A stretch of DNA of 64,000 nt, taken from the NCBI RefSeq assembly GCF_036884655.1, contig NC_088345.1:19861001-19925000 (forward strand). Reading direction: 5' to 3'. The position numbers were made by a program, and so were the translations under genes. Positions within the stretch are counted from its first letter, which is position 1, and each line of letters begins with the position of its first letter. The DNA comes from Musa acuminata AAA Group. Lineage: Eukaryota; Streptophyta; Magnoliopsida; Zingiberales; Musaceae. Below are positions 12,866 to 21,947 of the stretch, one piece after another. Below the pieces are notes generated by a model. It was not told the DNA's origin and made no database searches. It worked only from the letters and a program-made list of their open reading frames with translations.

Positions 12866-13099
12866 TGTTGAATCTCATATTTTGATGATAAAATCAATTG
12901 ATGTGATAGTTATCTAATATGTGTTTAAGTGACATAGGACTATCTTCGATCAAGGAGAGGCAAATTGATTAAAGCAGGAGGAATCGGACGTTGGGCCAGA
13001 GTAAACATGTTAGAAGATTGGACGTTGGGCCGGAGGATCGGTCGACGTATTGGTAGAAGGCTTCGTGCCACGAGTTTGGGCATCAGGCCAAGAAGATCG
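12866..13099 (+). repeat. 5' LTR of F, first part
   Basis: It begins TGTTGAATCTC and matches 58077-58310 closely. It is interrupted after ...CCAAGAAGATCG by element C. The sequence resumes at 53989. Confidence 0.88.
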
Positions 13100-13479
13100 T
13101 GTTAGGACCGGAGCGGCACTAAGAGGGGGGGTGAATTAGTGCAACGATAAAGTATGATAAACTTTCGACGATTTAAACACTTACGAAAACTTCGTACGAT
13201 AAAAGCAATGTTTCATTTGAAACCGTTTCGATTGCGTTTTAACTTGAAGGCATATGTAAGAAGGAGACAAAGAAGTAGAGCATCAAAGTGAAGATGGTTT
13301 GCAGTAATATAAATGAAAATAAGATAAATGCAAACCAGAGAAGACGGTAGTTTATAGTGGTTCGGTCAATCGTGACTTACATCCACTCCTCTGATTCCTC
13401 TTCCGTCGAGGCCACCGGCATCCACTAATGATCTTCCTTTACTAGGCGAAGATCAACCTCCTTCTTACACCCCTCTTAC
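13100..13479 (-). repeat. 3' LTR of C, first part
   Basis: Reads TGTTAGGACCGG on + (the LTR end in reverse) with the G7 run that is the U5 C-tract. It is cut at 13479 by S1, whose duplicated target CTTAC is 13475-13479. It matches 52379-52757 nearly base for base. Confidence 0.92.
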
Positions 13480-14672
13480 TGTTGGGAAATCATGGGGGTG
13501 ACATCATATGCGCAGTGGAAGAACAAGAAAAAACAAAAATCCCCCATTCCCAAAAAGATGTTCGTCGTCGTGCGAAGATTGGTGCGCGAAAATCCGAAAA
13601 CATAAAACTACGTATAGAGATTGTGTTACCTAGGGAGATCGTATATCCCTGTTTCCTTGCAGATCCTTAGGAGAGGGTGAAGGAGGTCAAGCGTCCTCCT
13701 CTCTAGCGGTGATCCACACAGCAGGGTTGCGACGACGCTCCTCAAAACTCCAAGCCTACTCTGAGGTGGAGAGGGAGAGGAGAATAGGAAAGACAAGCAA
13801 AGACTCTAGCCTATGAGGCTGTGAATCCCTCCTATTTATAGAGATCCCGTGTCAAACCCTAATGGGTCCTTCCCTAGTGGGTATTAGATCTGCATCTAAT
13901 AAGACAAGGGCTCCGTCGGATATCTCATATCCGAACCTCTACTCATCGCAATGCCTACCATATGTGTGTGACCCTCTAGGCCCAATATCGAGCTGGCCGT
14001 GAGTCATACCTGTCAGAACTCCTTCTAACTCAGTGAATTATTATCTCTGTAATAATTCACTCGACTCATCGACTACGGACGTACTAGGCCACTACGCCGT
14101 AGTCCCTAGACGATACAGGGGAATCCAATCCATTGGACCTGTCTGTCCTCAGTTACCATGTACCTATAGTCCCTCATCCATCTAATATCCCAGAGACCGT
14201 ATATCGAGCATGGTGCTGTCAGACCCATACGGTTTCTACTCAAGTCTCGCTCTAATCGGATTCTCCCGGAGAACTCTTTCTCTCTCAACCCGAATGACCC
14301 TAGCCAGGGATTTGTCTGAGCAAGAACACATGGGATATTCCTCTCATGACGCCGAGAGTGGATGATCCTCTGTCGACACTCAATAGCCCTCGTAAGGTCG
14401 ACTACCACTCCCAATAACCAGCTGTACTAGATTTGGGACAGCCAAACCTATAAGTCTGGTATCAAAGAGTGGAGCACTCATACAGGACATCCTTGGTGTC
14501 TCAAGTCTAAAGACCAGATACACCACTAGGACTACGGAATCGCTGTCTGACAATAAGGCATCATCAACCATCCAGCATTCCGTAAGCAGATCAATCAGTG
14601 AACTCATTCTCCAATGAGCACCTGTACTGTATCCCTAGTGTCCCTACACGAGCAGCTATGAGACCAGCTGCA

Positions 14673-16167
14673 TGTTGGGAAATCATAGGGGGCGACATCA
14701 TATGCGCAGCGGAAGAACAAGAAAACAAAAATCCCCGATTCCCAAAAAGATGTTCATCGTCGTGCGAAGATTGGTGCGCAAAATCCGCAAAAACACAAAA
14801 CTGCGTATAAAGATTGTGTTACCTAGGGAGATCGTATATCCCTGTTTCCTTGCAGATCCTTAGGAGAGGGTGAAGGAGGTCAAGCGTCCTCCTCTCTAGC
14901 GGTGATCCACACAGCAGGGTTGCAACGACGCTCCTCAAAACTCCAGGCCTACTCTGAGGTGGAGAGGGAGAGGAGAATAGGAAGGGCAAGCAAAGACTCT
15001 AGCCTATGAGGCTGTGAATCCCTCCTATTTATAGAGATCCCGTGTCAAAACCCTAATGGGTCCTTTCCCTAGTGGGTATTGGATCTGCATCCAATAAGAC
15101 AAGGGCTCCGTCGGATATCTCATATCCGAACCTCTACTCATCGCAATGCCTACCATATGTGTGTGACCCTCTAGGCCCAATATCGAGCTGGCCGTGAGTC
15201 ATACCTGTCAGAACTCCTTCTAACTCAGTGAATTATTATCTCTGTAATAATTCACTCGACTCATCGACTACGGAAGTACTAGGCCACTACGCCGTAGTCC
15301 CCAGACGATACAGGGGAATCCAATCCATTGGACCTGTCTGTCCTCAGTTACCATGTACCTATAGTCCCTCATCCATCTAATATCCCAGAGACCGTATATC
15401 GAGCATGGTGCTGTCAGACCCATACGGTTTCTACTCGAGTCTCGCTCTAATCGGATTCTCCCGGAGAACTCTTTCTCTCTCAACCCGAATGACCCTGGCT
15501 AGGGATTTGTCTGAGCAAGAACACATGGGATATTCCTCTCATGATACCGAGAGTGGATGATCCTCTATCGACACTCAATAGCCCTCGTAAGGTCGACTAC
15601 CACTCCCAATGACCAGTTGTACTAGATCTGGGAACAGCCAAACCTATAAGTCTGGTATCAAAGAGTGGAGCACTCATACAGGACATCCTTGGTGTCTCAA
15701 GTCTAAGAACCAGATACACCACTAGGACTACGGAATCGTTGTCTGACAATAAGGCATCATCAACCATCCAGCATTCCGTAAGCGGATCAATCAGTGAACT
15801 CGTTCTCCAATGAGCACCTGTACTGTATCCCTAGTGTCCCTACACGAGCAGCTATGAGACCAGCTGCATCCATCATATGGACGGGTATACAGCACACCAG
15901 TCTATCCGGTTATCACGATGTCCCTCTCGAGTAACCTATGACCGGGATTATTTAGGATATGTGTTTAAAGGTGAATCGATCTCATTATCGTGATCTCATC
16001 ACGATCCGATTCCCATTGCACAAATCCAAGGACATCACAATATATATGCATTTATGCAATAGTTATAAAGTGATATACGCCAAAATATAATAAGCAAAAA
16101 AGATTCTGTATCAAGTCACACGTGCCATCACTCACGTGATTGGCTTGCTAGGCACTTATGACTAGCA
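14673..16167 (-). repeat. 3' LTR of A2
   Basis: TGTTGGGAAATC...GACTAGCA on +, 1495 bp, ending directly at the polypurine tract. Its frames (for example 15268-15483) are shared by all CopA LTRs and are not genes. Confidence 0.95.
15987..16138 (-). promoter_or_regulatory. CopA U3 dyad and paired CACGTG boxes
   Basis: A perfect inverted repeat ATCGTGAT-CTC-ATCACGAT lies at 15987-16005. Two CACGTG palindromes lie at 16119-16124 and 16133-16138, beside a CCAAT motif (reverse strand) near the LTR's outer edge. The pair recurs in the 5' LTR of A2 at 23393-23398 and 23407-23412, and in A1. In E one box of the 5' LTR is changed to CATGTG. CACGTG is the classic plant bZIP/bHLH G-box; a role in induced transcription is inference. 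Confidence 0.6.
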
Positions 16168-16178
16168 ATCTCCCACTT
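16168..16178 (-). promoter_or_regulatory. Polypurine tract of A2
   Basis: ATCTCCCACTT on + (AAGTGGGAGAT on the element strand) abuts the 3' LTR. Confidence 0.85.
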
Positions 16179-16181
16179 GAC

Positions 16182-18743
16182 CTAAAGCCAATCACCTATG
16201 TGTCTGATCCCCATCAGACCCCTGTGACGCTCAAAGACAATCTGAGACAACGGCTTTATCAGTGGATCTGCAATGTTATCTTCGGATGGAACAATTCCAC
16301 TACTACATCTCCTCGGGTTACGATCTCTCTTATAAGCTGGAACCTCCTCAGAACACTTCTGATGAGACCCGGGTTCCCTTATTTGAGTAATCACCCCATA
16401 GTTGTCGCAATATAAGGAAGTCGACTTGTCGCTATCTGTATCGACTCCCAAATTTGTGATGAACTTCTTCACCCAGACTCCCTCCTTTGCTGCATCCGAT
16501 GCAGCAATGTACTCCGCCTCTGTGGTCGAGTCAGAAGTGGTATCTTGCTTGGAACTCTTCCAGCACACTGCTCCTCCATTCAAGGTGTACACATACCCTG
16601 AATTCGACTTGCTATCATCGACATCAGACTGAAAACTTGAGTCAGTGAAGCCTTCAACCTTAAGGCTATTACCTCCATATACTAGTAAAAGATCCTTAGT
16701 CCTTCTCAAGTACATAAGGATACACTTTACTGCTTTCCAGTGCTCCAAGCCTGGATCCGCCTGATACCTGCTCGTGACACTCAGAGCATGCGCTATATCA
16801 GGCCTAGTACATAGCATGGCATACATGATAGACCCTATTGCTGAGGCATAAGGTATCATATCCATGTTCGCCCTTTCTTCTGGAGTCTTTGGGGACATAC
16901 TCGTAGAAAGTGATATCCCATGTCTCATCGGTATGAGACCTCTTTTGGAATTTTCCATGCCAAACCTTTTGACAATAGTTTCTATGTACCTGGACTGGGA
17001 CAAGCCAAGCATCCTTTTGGATCTATCTCTATAGATTCTAATCCCCAAGATATAAGATGCTTCTCCTAAGTCCTTCATGGAGAAGTGTCTAGATAACCAA
17101 GCCTTTATTGTGGATAGCATTCCTATGTCATTCCCAATGATGAGGATGTCATCCACATATAACACCAAAAAGCTAATAGCGCTCCCACTTACCTTTCTGT
17201 ATACACAAGGCTCATCTTCGTTCTTAACGAAGTCATAAGATCTGATTGCCTCATCAAATCTTATGTTCCAACTTCGGGAAGCTTGCTTTAGTCCATAAAT
17301 GGATCTAAGCAACCTACACACCTTATCTGGGCAGTTCTTGGACATGAATCCCTCAGGTTGCATCATATACACCTCCTCCTCCAGGTTCCCGTTGAGGAAT
17401 GCGGTTTTCACATCCATCTGCCAGATCTCATAATCATAGTGTGCTGCAATAGCCAATAGAATTCTGATGGATTTTAGCATTGCTACGGGTGAGAAAGTTT
17501 CGTCGTAGTCAACACCTTGCCTTTGACGATACCCCTTAGCCACTAGCCTTGCTTTATAGGTCTCTACCTTTCCATCTACTCCGATCTTTTTCTTAAAGAT
17601 CCACTTGCAACCGATGGGTACAATACCTTCGGGTGCATCAACTAGGTTCCAAACCTTATTGGAGTACATAGAATCCATCTCAGAATTCATGGCTTCTTTC
17701 CACTTCCCGGAGTCTATACTCATAATAGCCTCCTCGTAGGTCTGAGGATCAATATCCTCTACATCCTCTGCTCTAATATGTCCCACATATCTCTCAGGAG
17801 GGTGGGATACTCTATCAGACCTGCGTAAAGTTGAAACTTGTGTATTAGATACCTGAACAGACTCGGGCTGTAGAGTGGTGCTTGAGCTTGGTTCTCCAAC
17901 CTCGCTCAATTCTATCATTCTCCCACTGTCTCCATCAAGAATGTGTTCCTTCTCAAGGAACACTGCTCTCTTAGCTACAAAGACCTTTTGGTCCTCAAGA
18001 TGATAGAAGTAATACCCACAAGTTTCCTTGGGGTATCCCACAAATTTACATCGCCCTGTCCTTGGTTCTAACTTATCGGGGTTGTGTCTTTTAACATGGG
18101 CAGAGCAGCCCCAAATCTTAACTACTTTAAGATCAGGCTTCTTCCCTTTCCATATCTCATATGGTGTAGACACCACCGACTTAGTTGGAACTCTGTTCAG
18201 AAGGTAAGCTGCGGTTTCTAGGGCATATCCCCAGAATGAGATGGGTAGGTCAGCGAAACTCATCATGGATCGTACCATATCTAATAATGTACGATTTCTC
18301 CTTTCAGAGACACCATTGAGCTGAGGTGTATAAGGAGGTGTCCATTGGGATAATATCTCATGGTCCTTGAGGAAGTGAGTAAACTCTGTACTTAAGTACT
18401 CACCTCCTCGATCTGATCGAAGAGTTTTGATACTCTTTCCAGTCTGGTTCTCCACCTCATTCTTATACTCTCTGAATTTCTCAAAGGCCTCGGACTTGTA
18501 CTTCATTAAGTACACATATCCATACCTTGAGAAATCATCAGTAAATGTAATGAAGTAGGAGTAACCTCCAATGGCATGAGTTGACATGGGTCCACATACA
18601 TCACTATGTATGAGTTCCAACAACTCAGTGGCTCTCTCTCCAGTTCCACTAAATGGAGAGTTGGTCAGTTTTCCACGAATGCAAGGCTCACAAGTTGCAT
18701 ATGACACATAGTCGAATGGATCTAGATATCCATCATTTAGCAA
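16182..18743 (-). CDS. A2 pol: integrase, reverse transcriptase, RNase H
   Basis: An 853-residue frame, the downstream part of the CopA polyprotein. The integrase core shows D48 (HSDVCGP), D111 (SDRGGEY) and E147 (VSERRN), the D,D-35-E spacing. The integrase zinc ligands begin just upstream, in the frame broken at 18756-18760; CEPC is at ~18-21. Reverse transcriptase spans ~345-580, with D444 (QMDVKTAFLNG) and the YVDD motif at 529-532. RNase H spans ~695-830, with D701, TEAEY at 741-745 and D780. All key catalytic residues are present. The first ATG is probably not a real start: in an intact copy the frame would continue from gag-protease. Residues ~797-817 are read out of the usual frame (see findings). 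Confidence 0.93.
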   Translation of the reverse strand: MLNDGYLDPFDYVSYATCEPCIRGKLTNSPFSGTGERATELLELIHSDVCGPMSTHAIGGYSYFITFTDDFSRYGYVYLMKYKSEAFEKFREYKNEVENQTGKSIKTLRSDRGGEYLSTEFTHFLKDHEILSQWTPPYTPQLNGVSERRNRTLLDMVRSMMSFADLPISFWGYALETAAYLLNRVPTKSVVSTPYEIWKGKKPDLKVVKIWGCSAHVKRHNPDKLEPRTGRCKFVGYPKETCGYYFYHLEDQKVFVAKRAVFLEKEHILDGDSGRMIELSEVGEPSSSTTLQPESVQVSNTQVSTLRRSDRVSHPPERYVGHIRAEDVEDIDPQTYEEAIMSIDSGKWKEAMNSEMDSMYSNKVWNLVDAPEGIVPIGCKWIFKKKIGVDGKVETYKARLVAKGYRQRQGVDYDETFSPVAMLKSIRILLAIAAHYDYEIWQMDVKTAFLNGNLEEEVYMMQPEGFMSKNCPDKVCRLLRSIYGLKQASRSWNIRFDEAIRSYDFVKNEDEPCVYRKVSGSAISFLVLYVDDILIIGNDIGMLSTIKAWLSRHFSMKDLGEASYILGIRIYRDRSKRMLGLSQSRYIETIVKRFGMENSKRGLIPMRHGISLSTSMSPKTPEERANMDMIPYASAIGSIMYAMLCTRPDIAHALSVTSRYQADPGLEHWKAVKCILMYLRRTKDLLLVYGGNSLKVEGFTDSSFQSDVDDSKSNSGYVYTLNGGAVCWKSSKQDTTSDSTTEAEYIAASDAAKEGVWVKKFITNLGVDTDSDKSTSLYCDNYGVITQIREPGSHQKCSEEVPAYKRDRNPRRCSSGIVPSEDNIADPLIKPLSQIVFERHRGLMGIRHIGDWL

Positions 18744-18759
18744 CTTTTGAATCCTTCTT

Positions 18760-20067
18760 TCATGGATGTTGACCTAGCCTACAATGCCACAGGTATGCAC
18801 TGTTCAACTCATCTCGTTTCCTTTTGGACACATTTATATTCATGATATGTGGAGTGGTGTCTAACATAAATAAACCATTATGCAATGTTCCTTTCGTGAT
18901 GATCTTATCATCTAATAATATCGAACAACCATTGTTCTCAAAAACAAATTTATATCCACTAACTATTAAACATGAAATGGAGATAATGTTTTTGATAATA
19001 GAAGGAACAAAATAACATGCATCTAATGCAATAAAAGCTCCACTAGGCAGATGTAGGGCGACCTCGCCAACAGCTAATACAGCAACTTTTGCTCCATTAC
19101 CCATCTTGAGGTCCATCTCGCCTCTCTCTAGTCTCCTAGGCCTTGCCAGAACCTGCAACGAATTACATATATGATAAGCACTACCGGTATCTAATACCCA
19201 TGTGTTATCATAAGAGTCTGACAAATGGAGACTGATCATGAATGTACCTGAAGCTTCATCAAGCTTTTGTTTCGCCCTTTCTGCAAGGTACTCTTTGCAG
19301 TTTCTCTTCCAGTGCCCATCTTTACCACAGTGGAAGCACTGGCCTTTGTCCTTTGTTGGGTCTTTCTTAGCAACCTTTGCTTTACCTTGTTTGCCCTTGC
19401 CCTTTCCCTTCTTAAGGGACCTTTCTGCTTTCCTTTTCTTTCTGGTCTCACCAGTGTAGAGAACTGGCTTCTCTTTCTTAATAGTACTCTCTGCCTCCCT
19501 CAACATATTGAGGAGCTCTAGGAGAGTCACCTCAAGCTTGTTCATATTAAAGTTCATTATGAACTGTGAAAAGGAATCTGGTAGGGACTGAAGCACAATG
19601 TCCACACACAAGTTATCCTCTAGGACCATTCCTAGACCTGTGAGTTTCTCTATCCACTCAATCATCTTTAGAACATGGTTCTGAACCGGTGTCCCCTCAG
19701 TCATCCTAGCGCGGAAAAGGCTCTTGGATATCTCATATCGTTGAGTCCTTCCCTGTTCCTCAAACAATTTATGGACATGTAGGAGAATGGATCTGGCATC
19801 CATCTTTTCATGTTGTCTCTGTAACTCTGGAGTCATAGAGCCCAACATATAGCACTGAGCAAGAGTGGAGTCATCAATGTACTTCACGTAGCGAGCGATC
19901 TCATCCTCGCTTGCCCCTTCTTCGGGCGTAGGCATCACTGTATCAAGGACGTACACGATTTTCTCCGCTGTGAGAACAATTCTCAAGTTACGGAGCCAAT
20001 CCGTATAATTTGGACCAGTGAGGCGGTTGACATCAAGTATGCCACGTAAGGGATTTCAAAGCGACAT
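18760..20067 (-). pseudogene. A2 gag and protease
   Basis: The family start codon is at 20067-20065 (MSL...), but codon 4 is TGA where E has TCA, so only the frame from an internal ATG at 19986 (408 residues) is open. From that ATG: a UBN2-type gag region ~1-170, a lysine-rich segment ~180-212, a CCHC zinc knuckle [14 protein letters not shown] at 217-230, the protease motif [11 protein letters not shown] with DTG at 266-268, and the start of the pre-integrase LWHCRLG at ~398. The frame ends at 18760 because one base is gained relative to E, just where the HHCC zinc-binding segment should continue into the integrase. Confidence 0.9.
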
Positions 20068-20252
20068 TTTCTGAAAATAAAGATGTAGCAAAAATGAATA
20101 ACATGCAGATTTTGCAAGAAATAAACTATCAAGATATGGACTTCTATCTTAATATGCTCCCACTATTTTACTAACGAGTCACGCGACACCCTCAGCACGT
20201 GAAACGGAAGTCTCCGGCAGACTTCTAGTGGGGATCAGGATCCAATCAGCGT

Positions 20253-20569
20253 CTTAGTGTAACCTCGAGGGACTCGACCAATCACACTAAGCCTAAAAGG
20301 TAGACAACTCTTGCCGATCACAACTCCTTGTGATTCCCGTCCTGTTCGGCCTCCGAATCACCATGGCCTCGAGGGACTCGACCAACCATGATGCTCGGTT
20401 AAGTCAACACCTTCGTTACAAGATGAGTCTGATTTGATGATATACCCTCGAGGGACTCGACCAAGCATATCATGCCCTCAGGTCACCGGTGACATCTCTA
20501 TGTCGTAAGCAAGATAGCGAATCGCGATATAGGTGAGTCTCGAGGGACTCGACCAACTCAACCTACACC
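20253..20569 (-). repeat. Leader stem-loop array of A2 (four units)
   Basis: The core CCTCGAGGGACTCGACCAA on + occurs four times, at ~20263, ~20367, ~20446 and ~20539. Each copy is enclosed by a different inverted repeat: CTTAGTGT/ACACTAAG (20253-20291); an ~8-bp CATCATGG/CCATGGTG stem with one G-U; a 9-bp ATGATATGC/GTATATCAT stem with one G-U; and a ~13-bp stem with a one-base bulge (20526-20569). The core itself can fold as TCGAG-TCC-CTCGA. Changes between A1, A2 and E largely keep the pairing. Confidence 0.8.
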
Positions 20570-21340
20570 GGGATTCGGTTCCTACTCATAACGATGGAAG
20601 GCCACGTGGGTCAATCTAATTGCCTCACGTTTACCGACTTAATATTATCGAGAGATGTTTCTATGATTTGGTCTCCTAATATGACATGTCACACATATAC
20701 ATATTTAATATATATCTACATCGCATGCAAATATATATACATATCTAGTATGTGTATAATCAATCACACCAGATGATCATGGACCACAACCTAATATGAT
20801 TAGGCCCGAGCCAGTAGGCCTAATCACTCACATCAAGATCTATGTGTGCAACGGTGCATCTCCATGCCTTGTGATCGTCCATCTCGTCCTCGTCGGTTCC
20901 GTCGACATCTTGATGCATCTCCATGCATCACGATCGTCCGTCTCGTGGGTCCCGCTATGGCTTCCACGCTCCCGCTGCGCCTCCTCATGTGATTACAACT
21001 TAATCATAGGCACGCAGGCCCAACAATAAACGAGAAATATAATGGAGGTTCGCAGACCTCAATAATAATAATCACAAGTACACACATCACACGGTCCATG
21101 ATCATCCGTCCACTCATCATACATCACATGTATAAATAATCATCATCATGTAGGACTACTAGATAATAATAAAAATAATAATCAACTAAACCTTTTAATT
21201 AATTAATATTTTCTGAAATCAGGGATATATAGGGAATTTCTCAATTCCTAAGGGTATTTTCGTAATTTGGACAAAAGACAGAAACTGGAATTTCTCAAAT
21301 TCCGAGGGGGCAAAACTGTCTTTTTGCCCAGAAAACCCTA

Positions 21341-21841
21341 ATGCCCTTCTCCCCCTTGCTGCTGCGCCGTCGCCGCCGCCACCCTGCTGGCGGCGGCCTG
21401 TGCGGCGAGGGCGAGGGCACTGCCCTCGCCTGCAGGTGGCACGTCCGCTGGGGTCGCTGCCGCTGCAGGTGGGCGCCCCCGCGGGCGCCGCCGCCTTCGC
21501 GGGCGGTTCTGCCCGCGAGTCAGCGCCCGCAGGTGGTGCTGTCTCGCTGGCGGCCGCCCCTGCGGGGTTTTTGCCCGTGGGAGCAGCGGCCACAGGCGCC
21601 GCTGCCCTGCGGTGCCTCAGCCCGCGCTGCTGCCCCGCGGCGCCTCTGCCCGCGGGCTCAGTGGCCGCAGGCGCTTCTACCGAGCGGGCTGCCAGCCCCG
21701 CCGGCCGCAAGCCTGCTACAAGCAGACCGCCGGCCGGCTGCTGCAGGCACAGCGCTTGCGCATGCGCCGGCGCTGTGCTGCCTGGCTGCGGCTGCGGCTG
21801 GCTGCAGGCATGCAGATCGAGGGCAGCAACTGTTGCTGCCC
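21341..21841 (-). other. GC-rich block in the A2 leader
   Basis: About 500 bases of very high GC, dense in CpG, GCCGCC and GCAGG motifs, within an otherwise AT-rich leader. Long frames are open on both strands (for example 21219-21914 minus and 21341-22084 plus). They encode Ala/Pro/Gly/Arg-rich peptides and run into unrelated leader or LTR sequence, as expected when a GC-rich stretch lacks stop codons. A diverged version occurs in E at 49585-49975. Origin by capture of host DNA is possible but unsupported. Confidence 0.7.
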
Positions 21842-21934
21842 TTCCTTGCTTTTGCGTCAACGATTTTGACGTCAATATTCTTCCTAAACACAACACACGC
21901 AGTTCAAAAACCAATCATTCGCACGAACAACCTG

Positions 21935-21946
21935 GCTCTAATACCA
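21935..21946 (-). promoter_or_regulatory. Primer binding site of A2
   Basis: GCTCTAATACCA on + is TGGTATTAGAGC on the element strand. That is one base from the initiator-Met complement TGGTATCAGAGC, and one base separates it from the LTR. Confidence 0.85.
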
Positions 21947-21947
21947 C

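Larger units (their letters stand above)
20068..21934 (-). other. Long 5' leader of A2
   Basis: About 1.87 kb lies between primer site and gag start, far longer than a minimal copia leader. From the primer side it holds: a TTGACGTCAA palindrome at 21866-21875; a 10+1+10 inverted repeat (GGGCAGCAAC-T-GTTGCTGCCC) at 21821-21841; a GC-rich block; an AT-rich stretch with TATATA motifs (20690-20760); and four stem-loop units at 20253-20569. I see no conserved frame in it. The same order is found in E and, in part, in A1. Confidence 0.8.

Noticed and set aside
14106..14414. Frames recurring in all CopA LTRs (also 15268-15483, 22542-22757, 34983-35220, 50345-50602)
   Set aside because: They lie in LTRs, are on both strands, and are broken in some copies. 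No domain is seen.
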